Shown here piece by piece: positions 53,804 through 64,000 of a stretch of DNA of 64,000 bases. The translations under genes and the position numbers were made by a program. The stretch comes from Mesorhizobium sp. (GTDB lineage: Bacteria > Pseudomonadota > Alphaproteobacteria > Rhizobiales > Rhizobiaceae), in NCBI RefSeq assembly GCF_023954305.1, contig NZ_JAMLIG010000001.1:1426001-1490000 (forward strand), written 5' to 3'. A model generated the notes under the pieces. It was not told where the DNA came from, searched no databases, and saw only the letters and a program-made list of their open reading frames with translations. Positions within the stretch are counted from its first letter, which is position 1, and each line of letters begins with the position of its first letter.

Positions 53804-55522
53804 ATGGCCACAGCCAAGACCGGACCGGGCAGGAAGATCAGGATCGCGCATCTGGCCGGTCCCAATGCCACGATCCAGAATACTCCGCCGCTGGTGACGT
53901 CCAACAAGGCGCGGGCGGCCCACGGCCTGCCGCTTCTGACCGACGTCGAAGGCCGGCCGGCGCGCTTCGACGTGCTCAGGCCGCAGAAGCTGGCGGCCGC
54001 GGCGACGGTCTATGTCGAGCAGTTCACGGCGCACCCGCTGGAGAGCGACGTCGCCGAGCTCTACGCCGCGCCGGACGGCTATCTCGACGCCGACGGCACC
54101 TTCTCGCCCGAGCGGCGCTCGCCGGGCGACAAGCCGGTCTACAAGGTCGAGCTCGCGCCGCAGGACGGCTACTATCCGCTGCCCTACATGGCCCGGCAGG
54201 CCGACGGCAGCGCCTGGGAGACCGACGGCACGGGGCCGCGAGTCGAGCGCGCGAAGAGCCGTCAACCTTTCATGCCGGACGGCGCCCGCACCTTCGAGGA
54301 GGTCGACCGGCTGGGCGTCGACGGAATGGGCGTCGGCAACACGATCTCGAACTATGCGGATGTCGACTTCTACCGGCTCGCGCCATCGGGCGGCTACACG
54401 AAAGGACTGGGCGCGTCGGCGCGCACGGACGAAGGCGAGGGCGACATCGCGCCGGAGGTAGCGGGCCGGGACTTCTTCCCCTACCGGCCGGCCCACCTCA
54501 ACGCCTCGCCGCCGCGTATGACGCTGGCGCGCATCACCAACATGGCGCAGGAGATTCTCGGCTCGGGCAAATATGACGGCGCGATCTGGACGCAGGGCAG
54601 TCCGCGTATCGAAGAGACCGTCTACTGGCTCAACCTGGCGCTCGACATCACCGTGCCGATCTGCGGCAACGCCTCGCAGCGCTACCACGGCCAGATCAGC
54701 AATGACGGCCCGAAGAACCTCGCCGATTCCGTCGACTGGCTCTACTCGCGGGTGTGGGCGGACGAGGACGGGCGAAACCGGGTCGGCGTCGTGCTGGTGC
54801 AGGACCAGCGCGTCTTCGCGGCGCGCGAGGTGACGAAGGTCGACGCACGACCCGGCGGCTACGCGGCGGCGGGCGGCCATGGCGGCATCCTCGGCGCCGG
54901 CGGCGGCGGCACCGGCTCGGTGCTGCGCTACGTGCCGGCGACCCGCCACACCTGGCAGTCGGACCTGCGCGTCTCGAAACTGCCGACAAGCGTGACCGGC
55001 ATCCGCGCCGGCGCGTCGGGCATCGAGACCGTCGAGGTCGCGGTGAAGGACGCCGACGGCCGATTGCTCGAAACCGCCATCCCGAAGGTCTCGATCGTCA
55101 AGGATGCCAGCTATATCGAGGACGATTGGGAGAGCGATCCGTCGCAGGAAGTCGATACTGTCGCCTTCATGGACTACAAGCTCAAACACGCGCCGCTGTC
55201 CGGCTTCGTGCTCGAGGGGCTGAACCCCTACGGCAAGGCAGCCGCCAGCTCGAAGTCGCGCATCCTGCTGAAGGCCGTCTATTCCGGCTTCCCGGTGGTC
55301 AATGCCGGGCGCGGCACGACGGAGGGCTTTGCCATACGCGGCGGGCCGTTCATCGCCGGCTCCAACCTGACCGCCGTCAAGGCGCGCATCCTGCTCATGC
55401 TGTGCATCATGAAGCTCGGGATGCTGCCGCCGGCGAGGGACCCGCTCAAGCCGACACCGGAGGAGATCGCAGCGGTCGAGGCGAAGATCGCCGAATACCA
55501 GAAGATATTCGATACGCATTGA
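53804..55522 (+). CDS. Asparaginase-related protein, 572 residues
   Basis: The segment from about 257 to 310 (AIWTQGSPRIEETVYWLNL and ISNDGPKNLADSVDW) aligns with the asparaginase blocks THGTDTMEET and SADGPxNLxxAV. The N-terminal nucleophile loop TGGTIA appears as AGPNATI. The canonical Thr-Asp of the second block is replaced by Pro-Arg, so standard asparaginase catalysis is doubtful. A C-terminal extension brings the length well beyond the usual 330. Ends the catabolic operon. A hydrolase for an amide intermediate is plausible. Confidence 0.7.
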   Translation: MATAKTGPGRKIRIAHLAGPNATIQNTPPLVTSNKARAAHGLPLLTDVEGRPARFDVLRPQKLAAAATVYVEQFTAHPLESDVAELYAAPDGYLDADGTFSPERRSPGDKPVYKVELAPQDGYYPLPYMARQADGSAWETDGTGPRVERAKSRQPFMPDGARTFEEVDRLGVDGMGVGNTISNYADVDFYRLAPSGGYTKGLGASARTDEGEGDIAPEVAGRDFFPYRPAHLNASPPRMTLARITNMAQEILGSGKYDGAIWTQGSPRIEETVYWLNLALDITVPICGNASQRYHGQISNDGPKNLADSVDWLYSRVWADEDGRNRVGVVLVQDQRVFAAREVTKVDARPGGYAAAGGHGGILGAGGGGTGSVLRYVPATRHTWQSDLRVSKLPTSVTGIRAGASGIETVEVAVKDADGRLLETAIPKVSIVKDASYIEDDWESDPSQEVDTVAFMDYKLKHAPLSGFVLEGLNPYGKAAASSKSRILLKAVYSGFPVVNAGRGTTEGFAIRGGPFIAGSNLTAVKARILLMLCIMKLGMLPPARDPLKPTPEEIAAVEAKIAEYQKIFDTH

Positions 55523-55559
55523 CGCGGAGGGTGGATTTCCGCCGCCTGCCCGGATGCGC

Positions 55560-56063
55560 CTACTCGCTCTCGCCGTCGACCGGCTGGATGGCGATGCCGG
55601 CCATTTCCGCGGCCATCAGCCGTGCCGCGCCGGTGCGCGCCATCCTGAGCGTCAGCGCCTTGCGGGTCGGCGCGGCGAGCCGGTGCTCCGGCGCCTCGCG
55701 CAGGATCTCCGCGCCATAGCCGTCGGAGAGGATGAAGCCGCATTCGTCGGGGAAGATGTCCGCCGGCACGTCCGGATGCGTCGCGAAGAAGAACCTGTCG
55801 GAGAACAGCCGGTATTCCGGCCATTTGCGATCGACCCGGAAATCCTCGACCGACGACTTCACCTCGATGATCCAGATATCGCCGTTCCGCATCAGCGCGA
55901 CGAGGTCGGCCCGGCGGCCGGAGACGAGGCAGAGTTCGGGCAGAAGCGTCGCCCCCATGTCGAGAAACAAGCGTTGCACGCCGCGCCTGACCAGCATGGC
56001 GCGCTCGGACTGGCGGCCGTCGACCAGCGGATTCGGTTGTCTGACGGGAGAGACGATGGGCAT
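55560..56063 (-). CDS. mmcB: DNA repair putative endonuclease MmcB
   Basis: Encodes 167 residues of the PD-(D/E)xK-like MmcB family. RRADLVALMRNGDIWIIEVKSSVEDFRVDRKWPEYR contains the E-x-K core; FFFATHPDVPADIFPDECGFILSDGYGAEI follows. MmcB is an SOS-linked repair protein in Caulobacter and relatives. A LexA box was not confirmed upstream by eye. Convergent with the preceding operon, 37 bp apart. Confidence 0.9.
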   Translation of the reverse strand: MPIVSPVRQPNPLVDGRQSERAMLVRRGVQRLFLDMGATLLPELCLVSGRRADLVALMRNGDIWIIEVKSSVEDFRVDRKWPEYRLFSDRFFFATHPDVPADIFPDECGFILSDGYGAEILREAPEHRLAAPTRKALTLRMARTGAARLMAAEMAGIAIQPVDGESE

Positions 56064-56208
56064 TTTAGCACGTTAGGGGATTCGCCATCCGCGGGCCAGA
56101 GCGATGCCCGGGCGGATTATCCACCCCTTGGCATCGCTCGCCGGCTGGGCCATCTATCGGGGTCAGGAATATCCATTGCCGTGCAGCGGACTGAACGGGG
56201 CGTCGGAG

Positions 56209-56502
56209 ATGGTCAAGGGACCCATGGTGGAGGTGGAGAACGCGGCCAGTCCGGGCCACGTCTACCGGGTGGATGCGGGCAAATACAGCGCCATGCGGGA
56301 GGCGATGCTGGCTGTGCTGCCATCGGATCCGCCCGGCATGACGGTCGCCGACGTCAAGACGCATGTCGTGCCGCGCCTGCCCGAAGCACTGTTTCCCGGC
56401 GGCGCGAAAGCCGGCTGGTGGATCAAGTGCGTGCAGCTCGACCTCGAGGCCAAGGGCCTCGTCAAGCGCTCGGACAAGCCGGTCAGGCTCTATCTCGCTT
56501 GA
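56209..56502 (+). CDS. DUF6958-like hypothetical protein
   Basis: Encodes 97 residues from ATG 56209. MVEVENAASPGHVYRVDAGKYSAMREAMLAVLPSDPPGMT and LPEALFPGGAKAGWWIKCVQLDLEAKG resemble DUF6958 from memory. The frame is open to 56104, but the family begins close to MVEVEN, which favours the later start. Function unknown. Ends 3 bp from the convergent HyuA-like gene. Confidence 0.7.
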   Translation: MVKGPMVEVENAASPGHVYRVDAGKYSAMREAMLAVLPSDPPGMTVADVKTHVVPRLPEALFPGGAKAGWWIKCVQLDLEAKGLVKRSDKPVRLYLA

Positions 56503-56505
56503 TCC

Positions 56506-58521
56506 TCACGCCGCGATGCGCGGGCGGCCCGCCGCCGTCGCGGTAAGGATCGCCTCGATGAAGGTGCGCTGGCCCTCGACCGTGGCGGCGCGGATATCGC
56601 GGGCGACCTCGATCGTCGCCTCTCCGGCGCCGGCTTCCCTGGCACGGACGGCAGCAAGCGCCCGGATTTCCGCTTCGGCGATGTCGAGCGCCGCGGCTTC
56701 GCTGGCAAGATCGCGGATCAGGTCGCCCGCCGCGACGCGGAACACGCCTTCCTTCGGCTGGCTGACGCGCGCCTCGACCGCGACGCGGACCTGGCCGACG
56801 ACGGCGCCGAGCGCATTGGCGACGTCGGTGTCGCGCGGTACCACGCAGGCATTGCCGACGAGGTCGGCCAGCCCCGCATAGTGCAGCGGCGCCGACGCGC
56901 CCAGTCCGATCACCGGCCGGTCGAGCGCGACAGCGAGCCGGGCAATGCCGTGATCGGCATCGACCGCGCGCTGCACCAGCGCGTGCGCGACGGTGGCGGC
57001 GCCGTCGAGTCCGTCCTCGGCGAAGGCGGTTTCGAGGATGACTTCGGCGGAACGGCGGGTGAGCGCGTCGAGGACGCGGCGGGACATCTCGTCCGGCGAA
57101 GCCGCGATCGGCTGTCCGCGCCCGTCGCGGCGGCGGGCGAAGAGATCGGCTCCCATCCGGCCGATGGCGCCGTTCCAATTGTCCTGCAGGCCGAGGGCAT
57201 GTGCGGCATCCGATGGCGTGAACCCGGAGATATGGACCAGACCGCGTGCCACCAGCCGGTTGAGCGTGGCAAGTTGCGCCGTGCTCGCAAGGGCGCGATC
57301 CAGCGGCTGGGGACTATCGGTCAGCGCGTCGTAGAGCTTCTGCTCCGGTCCGGTGAGGCCTGCCGCCAGCTGCTCCGGAACGCCGGTACGCAGGGCGAAA
57401 CGGCCATCCATGCGGCCGGGATTGGGGGCGCGGAGCTGGCGCTCGAGGTGCTCGCGTATAACCGCCTCGTGTTTCACGCCGGCAAGCGCCAGCGGCACCA
57501 GTCGGCGCGGACCGAGCTGGATGCGCGGGGCCAGTCCGCCGTCTTCGAGGGCGATCTCCGAGTCGCCGCCGAGACCGAAGGTGCGCATGGCAACCGCCTC
57601 GACCATCGTACGGTATCCGCCGACGGTAGCGCCCTCGGGATCGAGCCGCGGCTTGCCCTTGTCCAGCACGGCGACATCCGTGGTGGTGCCGCCGATGTCG
57701 GACACCATGGCGTCGTCGAGCCCGGTCATGTGGTGCGCCCCGACAAGGCTGGCGGCCGGCCCCGAAAGGATCGTCTCGATCGGCCGGGCGCGGGCGAAGG
57801 CGGCCGACACCAGCGCGCCGTCGCCGCGCACCACCATCAGCGGCGCCGCAATGCTGCGCTGCGCAAGGAACCCTTCGGTCGCCGCCACCAGCCGGTCGAT
57901 CATCGAGATCAGCCGGGCGTTGAGCAGCGTGGTCAACGCCCGGCGCGGCCCGCCGAGCTTCGACGTCAGCTCGTGGCTGGCGGTGACCGGCAGGCGGGTC
58001 GCCGCGCGGATCAGGTCGCGCGCGGCGTTCTCGTGCGCGGGATTGCGCGTGGCGAAATAGGCGCAGACCGCGAAGCCGGACACGGTCCGGCCGAACTCCG
58101 GAAGCGCGGCCTCAAGCGGTGCAAGGTCGAGCGGCAGGGCATTGCCGTGCACGTCGTGGCCGCCACGGCAGTAGATGACCGGGTCCGAGCCCAGCGCAGC
58201 CTTCAGCCCGTCGCGTTCGAGGTCTGCCGGCGAGAAGCCGATCATCACCAGAGCGACGCGGCCGCCCTGGCCTTCGACGAGCGCATTGGTGGCAAGCGTC
58301 GTCGACATCGACACGAGCTTGATCGCGGACGGGTCGATCGCCGCCTTGTCCAGAACCGCGTCGACGGCGCCCGAAATGCCCTCGGCGAGGTCGTGCCGGG
58401 TGGTGAGCGCCTTGGCCTTGGCGACAACGCCTTCGCCTTCGGCCCACAGGACAGCGTCGGTATAGGTGCCGCCGGTGTCGATGCCGAGGAAGAGCGGCGC
58501 AGCGTGTCGGGCAGTCGTCAT
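56506..58521 (-). CDS. Hydantoinase/oxoprolinase family protein, HyuA-like
   Basis: Encodes 671 residues. The N-terminal ATPase motif GIDTGGTYTDAVL, the central SDIGGTTTDVAVLDKG and LSGPAASLVGAHHMTG mark the HyuA/N-methylhydantoinase A family. These ATP-dependent enzymes usually need a HyuB partner, which is absent from the window. The start follows a terminator by 17 bases, so expression depends on read-through or on an unrecognised promoter. Confidence 0.88.
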   Translation of the reverse strand: MTTARHAAPLFLGIDTGGTYTDAVLWAEGEGVVAKAKALTTRHDLAEGISGAVDAVLDKAAIDPSAIKLVSMSTTLATNALVEGQGGRVALVMIGFSPADLERDGLKAALGSDPVIYCRGGHDVHGNALPLDLAPLEAALPEFGRTVSGFAVCAYFATRNPAHENAARDLIRAATRLPVTASHELTSKLGGPRRALTTLLNARLISMIDRLVAATEGFLAQRSIAAPLMVVRGDGALVSAAFARARPIETILSGPAASLVGAHHMTGLDDAMVSDIGGTTTDVAVLDKGKPRLDPEGATVGGYRTMVEAVAMRTFGLGGDSEIALEDGGLAPRIQLGPRRLVPLALAGVKHEAVIREHLERQLRAPNPGRMDGRFALRTGVPEQLAAGLTGPEQKLYDALTDSPQPLDRALASTAQLATLNRLVARGLVHISGFTPSDAAHALGLQDNWNGAIGRMGADLFARRRDGRGQPIAASPDEMSRRVLDALTRRSAEVILETAFAEDGLDGAATVAHALVQRAVDADHGIARLAVALDRPVIGLGASAPLHYAGLADLVGNACVVPRDTDVANALGAVVGQVRVAVEARVSQPKEGVFRVAAGDLIRDLASEAAALDIAEAEIRALAAVRAREAGAGEATIEVARDIRAATVEGQRTFIEAILTATAAGRPRIAA

Positions 58522-58537
58522 GGCGTCTCGGCTACGC

Positions 58538-58570
58538 AAAAAAAGGGGCGCGGATATCTCAGCGCCCCTT
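58538..58570 (-). terminator. Intrinsic terminator of the secreted Cys-rich gene
   Basis: On the leftward strand GGGGCGC pairs with GCGCCCC across a 10-base loop and is followed by seven Ts. It lies 32 bases after the stop of the gene at 58602-58982 and 17 bases before the HyuA-like start. Confidence 0.85.
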
Positions 58571-58601
58571 AGTCGATAAAGCCGAGCCACGATAGTTCGG
58601 C

Positions 58602-58982
58602 CTACGGGACCAGATCGATTTCCTCTGTCTCGCCGCCGGTGCAGGTGTAGCAGCAATTGTCGCAGTCCTCGGAATTGTCCGGCCCGACGCCCCAGTAGGT
58701 GCCCCTGTCGCCCGAGATCCAGGCGCCATAGCAGATCGTCTCGCCTTCCTCGCAGGCGAGCGGCATGGTCTTGGTCTCGCCGTCGTCGAGATAGTAGACC
58801 TGATTGCCGCCCGGCCAGACATGGTCGCGATCCTGGCTGTAGAGCTCGACCTCGAGCGCATTGGGATGCGAATTCCTCATGACGAAGGTCACGTCGCTCG
58901 CCAGCGAGACGGATGGCGCCGCAATGACGGCCGCCACGGCGAATGCCGCAGCCGCCAGGCCGCGTGCAATGAAGCTGTTCAT
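58602..58982 (-). CDS. Secreted Cys-rich hypothetical protein
   Basis: Encodes 126 residues. A signal peptide is clear (ending PSVSLASDV). The mature part opens with VTFVMRNSHPNALEVELYSQDR and ends with a cluster of cysteines (CDNCCYTC) before an acidic tail. About six cysteines in 104 residues suggest disulfides in the periplasm. No family recognised. Followed by its own terminator. Confidence 0.75.
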   Translation of the reverse strand: MNSFIARGLAAAAFAVAAVIAAPSVSLASDVTFVMRNSHPNALEVELYSQDRDHVWPGGNQVYYLDDGETKTMPLACEEGETICYGAWISGDRGTYWGVGPDNSEDCDNCCYTCTGGETEEIDLVP

Positions 58983-59108
58983 GGAAATCTACCCCAAAAG
59001 AAGAGCGCGGCCCTCCGCCGCGCGGTGAACATTTGCATGGTTCACAATCGCCGGGAAGCGCGAACGTGTTGAGTTCCGAAGATTATTTTCGCGGCTCAGT
59101 CAGCGAGA

Positions 59109-59741
59109 CTACTCCTGCGGCGGCGGATAGGCGTTCCGCTTGAGGCAACGGGCGAGATGCGCCGCGTTCGACGCCGCCATGGCTATCGTCTGCTGTACGG
59201 GATCGGGGATTGCTTCGAGATCGACATAGTCGACAGACTGCATGGCCTCGCCGACCCAATAGACGCCGGCATTGGCGGGAATGGTGAAACCGACGTCGTT
59301 GAGGGCCTGGAACATCGCGGCATGACAGTGGTGCGCTCCGTCCTCGTTGCCGACCACCGCAACAATCGCGACCTTCCCGGAAGGCGGCATGCGTCCTGCA
59401 CCGTCTGTTTCGGAGAGGAAGGCGTCCATGCGCTCCACGACCCGCTTGGCGATGCTCGAGGGCTGCCCGAGCCAGATCGGGGTACCTAGGATAAATATGT
59501 CAGCCGCGCGGATCTGCTCCCGGATGGCAGGCCATTCATCCCCCGATCCCTCATCCGACGTCACGCCGGGCTTGATGTTGCGATCTGCGGCCCGCTCCAC
59601 CGTCCCGGCCACCCCATGGGCGTTCAGGGCGTCGAAGAGATCGGCGATCAGTCGATCAGTCGAACTCTTTTCCGAACTGGCGGAACTTTTTAGCGAGCAG
59701 TTCAGCGCGAAGGCCGTTAGCGGGGTGGCTTCAGCGGACAT
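59109..59741 (-). CDS. Flavodoxin-fold NAD(P)H-dependent oxidoreductase
   Basis: Encodes 210 residues. LTAFALNCSLKSSASSEKSSTDRL is the FMN phosphate loop and ADIFILGTPIWLGQPSSIAKRVVERMD the FMN-contact loop of the NADPH-dependent FMN reductase group. VAIVAVVGNEDGAHHCHAAMFQAL is the second flavin loop. Physiological substrate unknown: quinone or FMN reductase are likely. Confidence 0.88.
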   Translation of the reverse strand: MSAEATPLTAFALNCSLKSSASSEKSSTDRLIADLFDALNAHGVAGTVERAADRNIKPGVTSDEGSGDEWPAIREQIRAADIFILGTPIWLGQPSSIAKRVVERMDAFLSETDGAGRMPPSGKVAIVAVVGNEDGAHHCHAAMFQALNDVGFTIPANAGVYWVGEAMQSVDYVDLEAIPDPVQQTIAMAASNAAHLARCLKRNAYPPPQE

Positions 59742-59799
59742 CGGTCAGAGCACCCGTTGCGAGGAAGCCACGGCCTGCCTCCCGCTCGCCAAGTGATCA

Positions 59800-59994
59800 T
59801 CACTTCTCGACATCGTCGGCTCTTTCTTCGTCGACGGCTTCCGGGAATTTCGGCAGCGTTTCGCCGGCGGCGTCCGGCTCGCTTTCCGGGTCGTCCTGGG
59901 CCGGAAGGTAACCGCGCGGCCGGTTTTCCGGCGGCCCTTCCCAACGGGGTCTCTGGTCTGTCGTGCCGGCGGGTCCTTTGTTTCGATCGGTCAT
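59800..59994 (-). CDS. Small acidic hydrophilic protein
   Basis: Encodes 64 residues from ATG 59994, with GGAGG five bases upstream. The product is Pro-, Asp- and Glu-rich with no hydrophobic core and is probably disordered. No family recognised. The good ribosome-binding site is the main support. Confidence 0.55.
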   Translation of the reverse strand: MTDRNKGPAGTTDQRPRWEGPPENRPRGYLPAQDDPESEPDAAGETLPKFPEAVDEERADDVEK

Positions 59995-60140
59995 GATGGC
60001 CTCCATCGCTTTGCTCAGAGGCTAACCCGCGCGCCCCCGCGCGGTTCCGCGCCGCCGGCCGAATGGCGGAACAAAAGCCCAAGGCACGGGTTGCGTTTCA
60101 AGAGGGGTGAAGACTGCGGCCGTACGCGAAGGAGGTCAGG

Positions 60141-60359
60141 ATGGAATGGATCATGAACTGGTGGTGGGCGACGGTGATTGGCCCGATCGTCCTGGGATGC
60201 GTCATTGCCTATGCTCTTCTCACGCGCCGGCGCCTCAGCCCGGACGAGAAGGCCGCCCAGCGCCGCGCGGTTCGCCGCGAATACGGTCACGAACCTGCCG
60301 AGTCTCCGGCGCCTGCCCGTCGCGCGATCGAGCGGGATGATGCCGGCGTACGCGGATAA
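60141..60359 (+). CDS. Small single-span membrane protein
   Basis: Encodes 72 residues. One membrane segment (about 8-27: WATVIGPIVLGCVIAYALL) is followed by a charged tail. AAGGAGG lies eight bases before the ATG. No family recognised. It ends 5 bp from the convergent gyrB stop. Confidence 0.7.
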   Translation: MEWIMNWWWATVIGPIVLGCVIAYALLTRRRLSPDEKAAQRRAVRREYGHEPAESPAPARRAIERDDAGVRG

Positions 60360-60364
60360 GCCGG

Positions 60365-62866
<2,502 letters not shown>

Positions 62867-63180
62867 GTAGTGCTTTCACTCCACCGCGCCGGTAAGACGC
62901 CCGAGGAAGCGCCGAATCAGGCGCGCGACAGGTCCCAGATATAGGTGTTCAGGGCCATCATTCCAAGTTTCAGGCCGGCAGAAAGGGCCTTGTGCGACGG
63001 GTCTTCCCGAGGAATCCTCTTCTCCCACGGGGCAGCCTCCGTTGCGGCAGCGGAACCGGACCGAGGCCGGGGCGTTGCAGTGGATCAAGGTTCCGTAGGG
63101 GATCGTGACAGCTGTGGGGGCTAGCCCTATAGACTGCCATTCAAACATCTTCCGCCCGCCGCTCAGAGTATCCCGTCCCC
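62867..63180. other. Divergent region between gyrB and sensor kinase
   Basis: A 314-base spacer with no accepted gene. A GC-balanced segment near 62930-63130 should carry the gyrB promoter and that of the kinase. No operator or riboswitch was recognised. Confidence 0.4.
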
Positions 63181-64000
63181 ATGCCAGATACGATCTTTCC
63201 GCGCGCCGGCGGCAATGCCCCCAAAGGCATGAGCTCGGGCGAGATGCTGTCGCTCATCAACAGCTTCAAGTGGGATGCGACAGCCGTCGGGCCGACCCGG
63301 TCCTGGCCGGAATCGCTGCGCTCCACCGTGAGGATCATGCTCGCCTCCCCGGTCGCCATGGTGATGCTGATGGGCGAAAAGGGCGTCCTGGTCTACAACG
63401 ACGCCTACGCCGTGTTCGCCGGCCGTCGCCACCCCGAAATCCTCGGCAAGGAAGTCGCGATCGCATGGCCGGAGATCGCCGAGTTCAACACCGCGATCCT
63501 CAAGCGGGTGCTTGCGGGAGAGACCCTGTCGCTCGAAGACCAGAAGCTTACGCTCGACCGAACCGGCGTCTTCGAAGACGTCTGGCTGGACCTCGACTAC
63601 AGTCCCGTTCTGGACGACGCCGGCGAGCCGATCGCCGAGCTGGTCATCGTCAGCGAAACGACGAAGCGCGTCATGGCCGAGCGGGCACTTGCCCGCAGCG
63701 AGGAGCGGCTGTCACTGGCGCTCAATGCATCGGGAATCGTCGGCGTGTGGGATTGGGATCTCGCGGCAAACCGGGTTTCCGCCGACCGTCGGTTCGCCCA
63801 GATGTACGGCGTCAATCCGGACGAGGCCGAGTCGGGAGTGCCCATCGAGGCTTACCTGGACGGCATCCATCCGCAGGACCGACAGCAGGTTGCGGAGAGC
63901 ATCGCAGCGGCCCTCGAAGCCCGAGGGCCCTATCGGGGAGAGTACCGGCTCACGAACGCAGACGGGAGTATCCGGTGGGTGCTGGCGACCGGGACCGTCG
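63181..64000 (+). CDS. PAS-domain sensor protein, probable histidine kinase (partial)
   Basis: The first 273 residues are present and the gene runs off the right edge. No membrane segment is seen, so the sensor is cytoplasmic. A first PAS-like domain (about 30-160) contains VLVYNDAYAVFAGRRHPEILGKEVA. A second (about 175-270) contains WDWDLAANRVSADRRFAQMYGV and a PAC motif YRGEYRLTNADGSIRWV. This architecture is typical of Rhizobiales HWE-type histidine kinases, but the kinase domain is outside the window. Confidence 0.8.
   Translation, partial: MPDTIFPRAGGNAPKGMSSGEMLSLINSFKWDATAVGPTRSWPESLRSTVRIMLASPVAMVMLMGEKGVLVYNDAYAVFAGRRHPEILGKEVAIAWPEIAEFNTAILKRVLAGETLSLEDQKLTLDRTGVFEDVWLDLDYSPVLDDAGEPIAELVIVSETTKRVMAERALARSEERLSLALNASGIVGVWDWDLAANRVSADRRFAQMYGVNPDEAESGVPIEAYLDGIHPQDRQQVAESIAAALEARGPYRGEYRLTNADGSIRWVLATGTV

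Noticed and set aside
53381..55519. 712-codon minus-strand frame over the asparaginase-related gene
   Set aside because: Composition is shadow-like, and the plus strand has recognisable conserved blocks.

Overview
The window reads as chromosomal DNA of a GC-rich alphaproteobacterium of the order Rhizobiales, most like the Mesorhizobium/Aminobacter/Phyllobacteriaceae group. This is inferred from protein content and order: tsaB-rimI-plsC-miaB-phoH-ybeY-corC, ActS/ActR, MmcB, a Rhizobiales DUF1045 phosphonate protein, a urease operon with interspersed accessory genes, and many long palindromic intergenic repeats of the kind common in Rhizobiales. Both ends are cut: an ABC ATPase on the left and a PAS sensor kinase on the right. 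No rRNA, tRNA, CRISPR array, phage or transposase gene was seen.

Layout. 1-0.9 kb: partial nucleoside/sugar-type ABC ATPase and a SlyX protein. 1.1-9.5 kb: malate synthase G, then a housekeeping run for tRNA and ribosome maturation and membrane lipid (tsaB, rimI, plsC, miaB, phoH, ybeY, corC-like). 9.5-15.3 kb: a leftward carbohydrate-type ABC transporter operon (binding protein, two permeases, a tiny membrane protein, two ATPases), whose last gene overlaps corC tail-to-tail. Its upstream region carries two FadR/GntR-type operator palindromes and one AT-rich palindrome. 16-19.3 kb: a DUF900 hydrolase and a divergent NodE-like/NodF-like ketosynthase-ACP pair. 19.5-28.6 kb: a complete urease operon (ureD, A, J, B, C, E, F, G) interleaved with small genes and with one gene on the opposite strand. 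28.6-35 kb: repeat-rich spacers, an M48 protease, an acyltransferase, a 275-bp MITE-like element, phnN plus DUF1045. 34-42.7 kb: a YnjBCD-type transporter, the helicase HrpB with a palindromic repeat inserted in frame, and the ActS/ActR redox two-component system. 43-45.4 kb: P1 peptidase and MFS transporter.

45.6-55.5 kb is the most interesting accessory block: two flavin reductases, a GntR/FCD regulator, a RutA-like monooxygenase, an NtaA/DszA-like monooxygenase, an SsuABC-type transporter, a small ferredoxin-fold-like protein and a 572-residue asparaginase-related protein. All except the adjacent MFS gene run in one direction. Together they look like uptake plus FMNH2-dependent oxidation plus hydrolysis of an unknown N- or S-containing small molecule. 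The substrate cannot be read from the sequence.

55.5-64 kb: mmcB, a DUF6958-like protein, a lone HyuA-like protein, a secreted Cys-rich protein with a terminator, an FMN reductase, two small proteins, gyrB and a PAS sensor kinase start.

At least ten separate palindromic or tandem repeats punctuate the spacers. One sits inside an operon as a branched hairpin, one supplies a stop codon, and one is translated inside HrpB.
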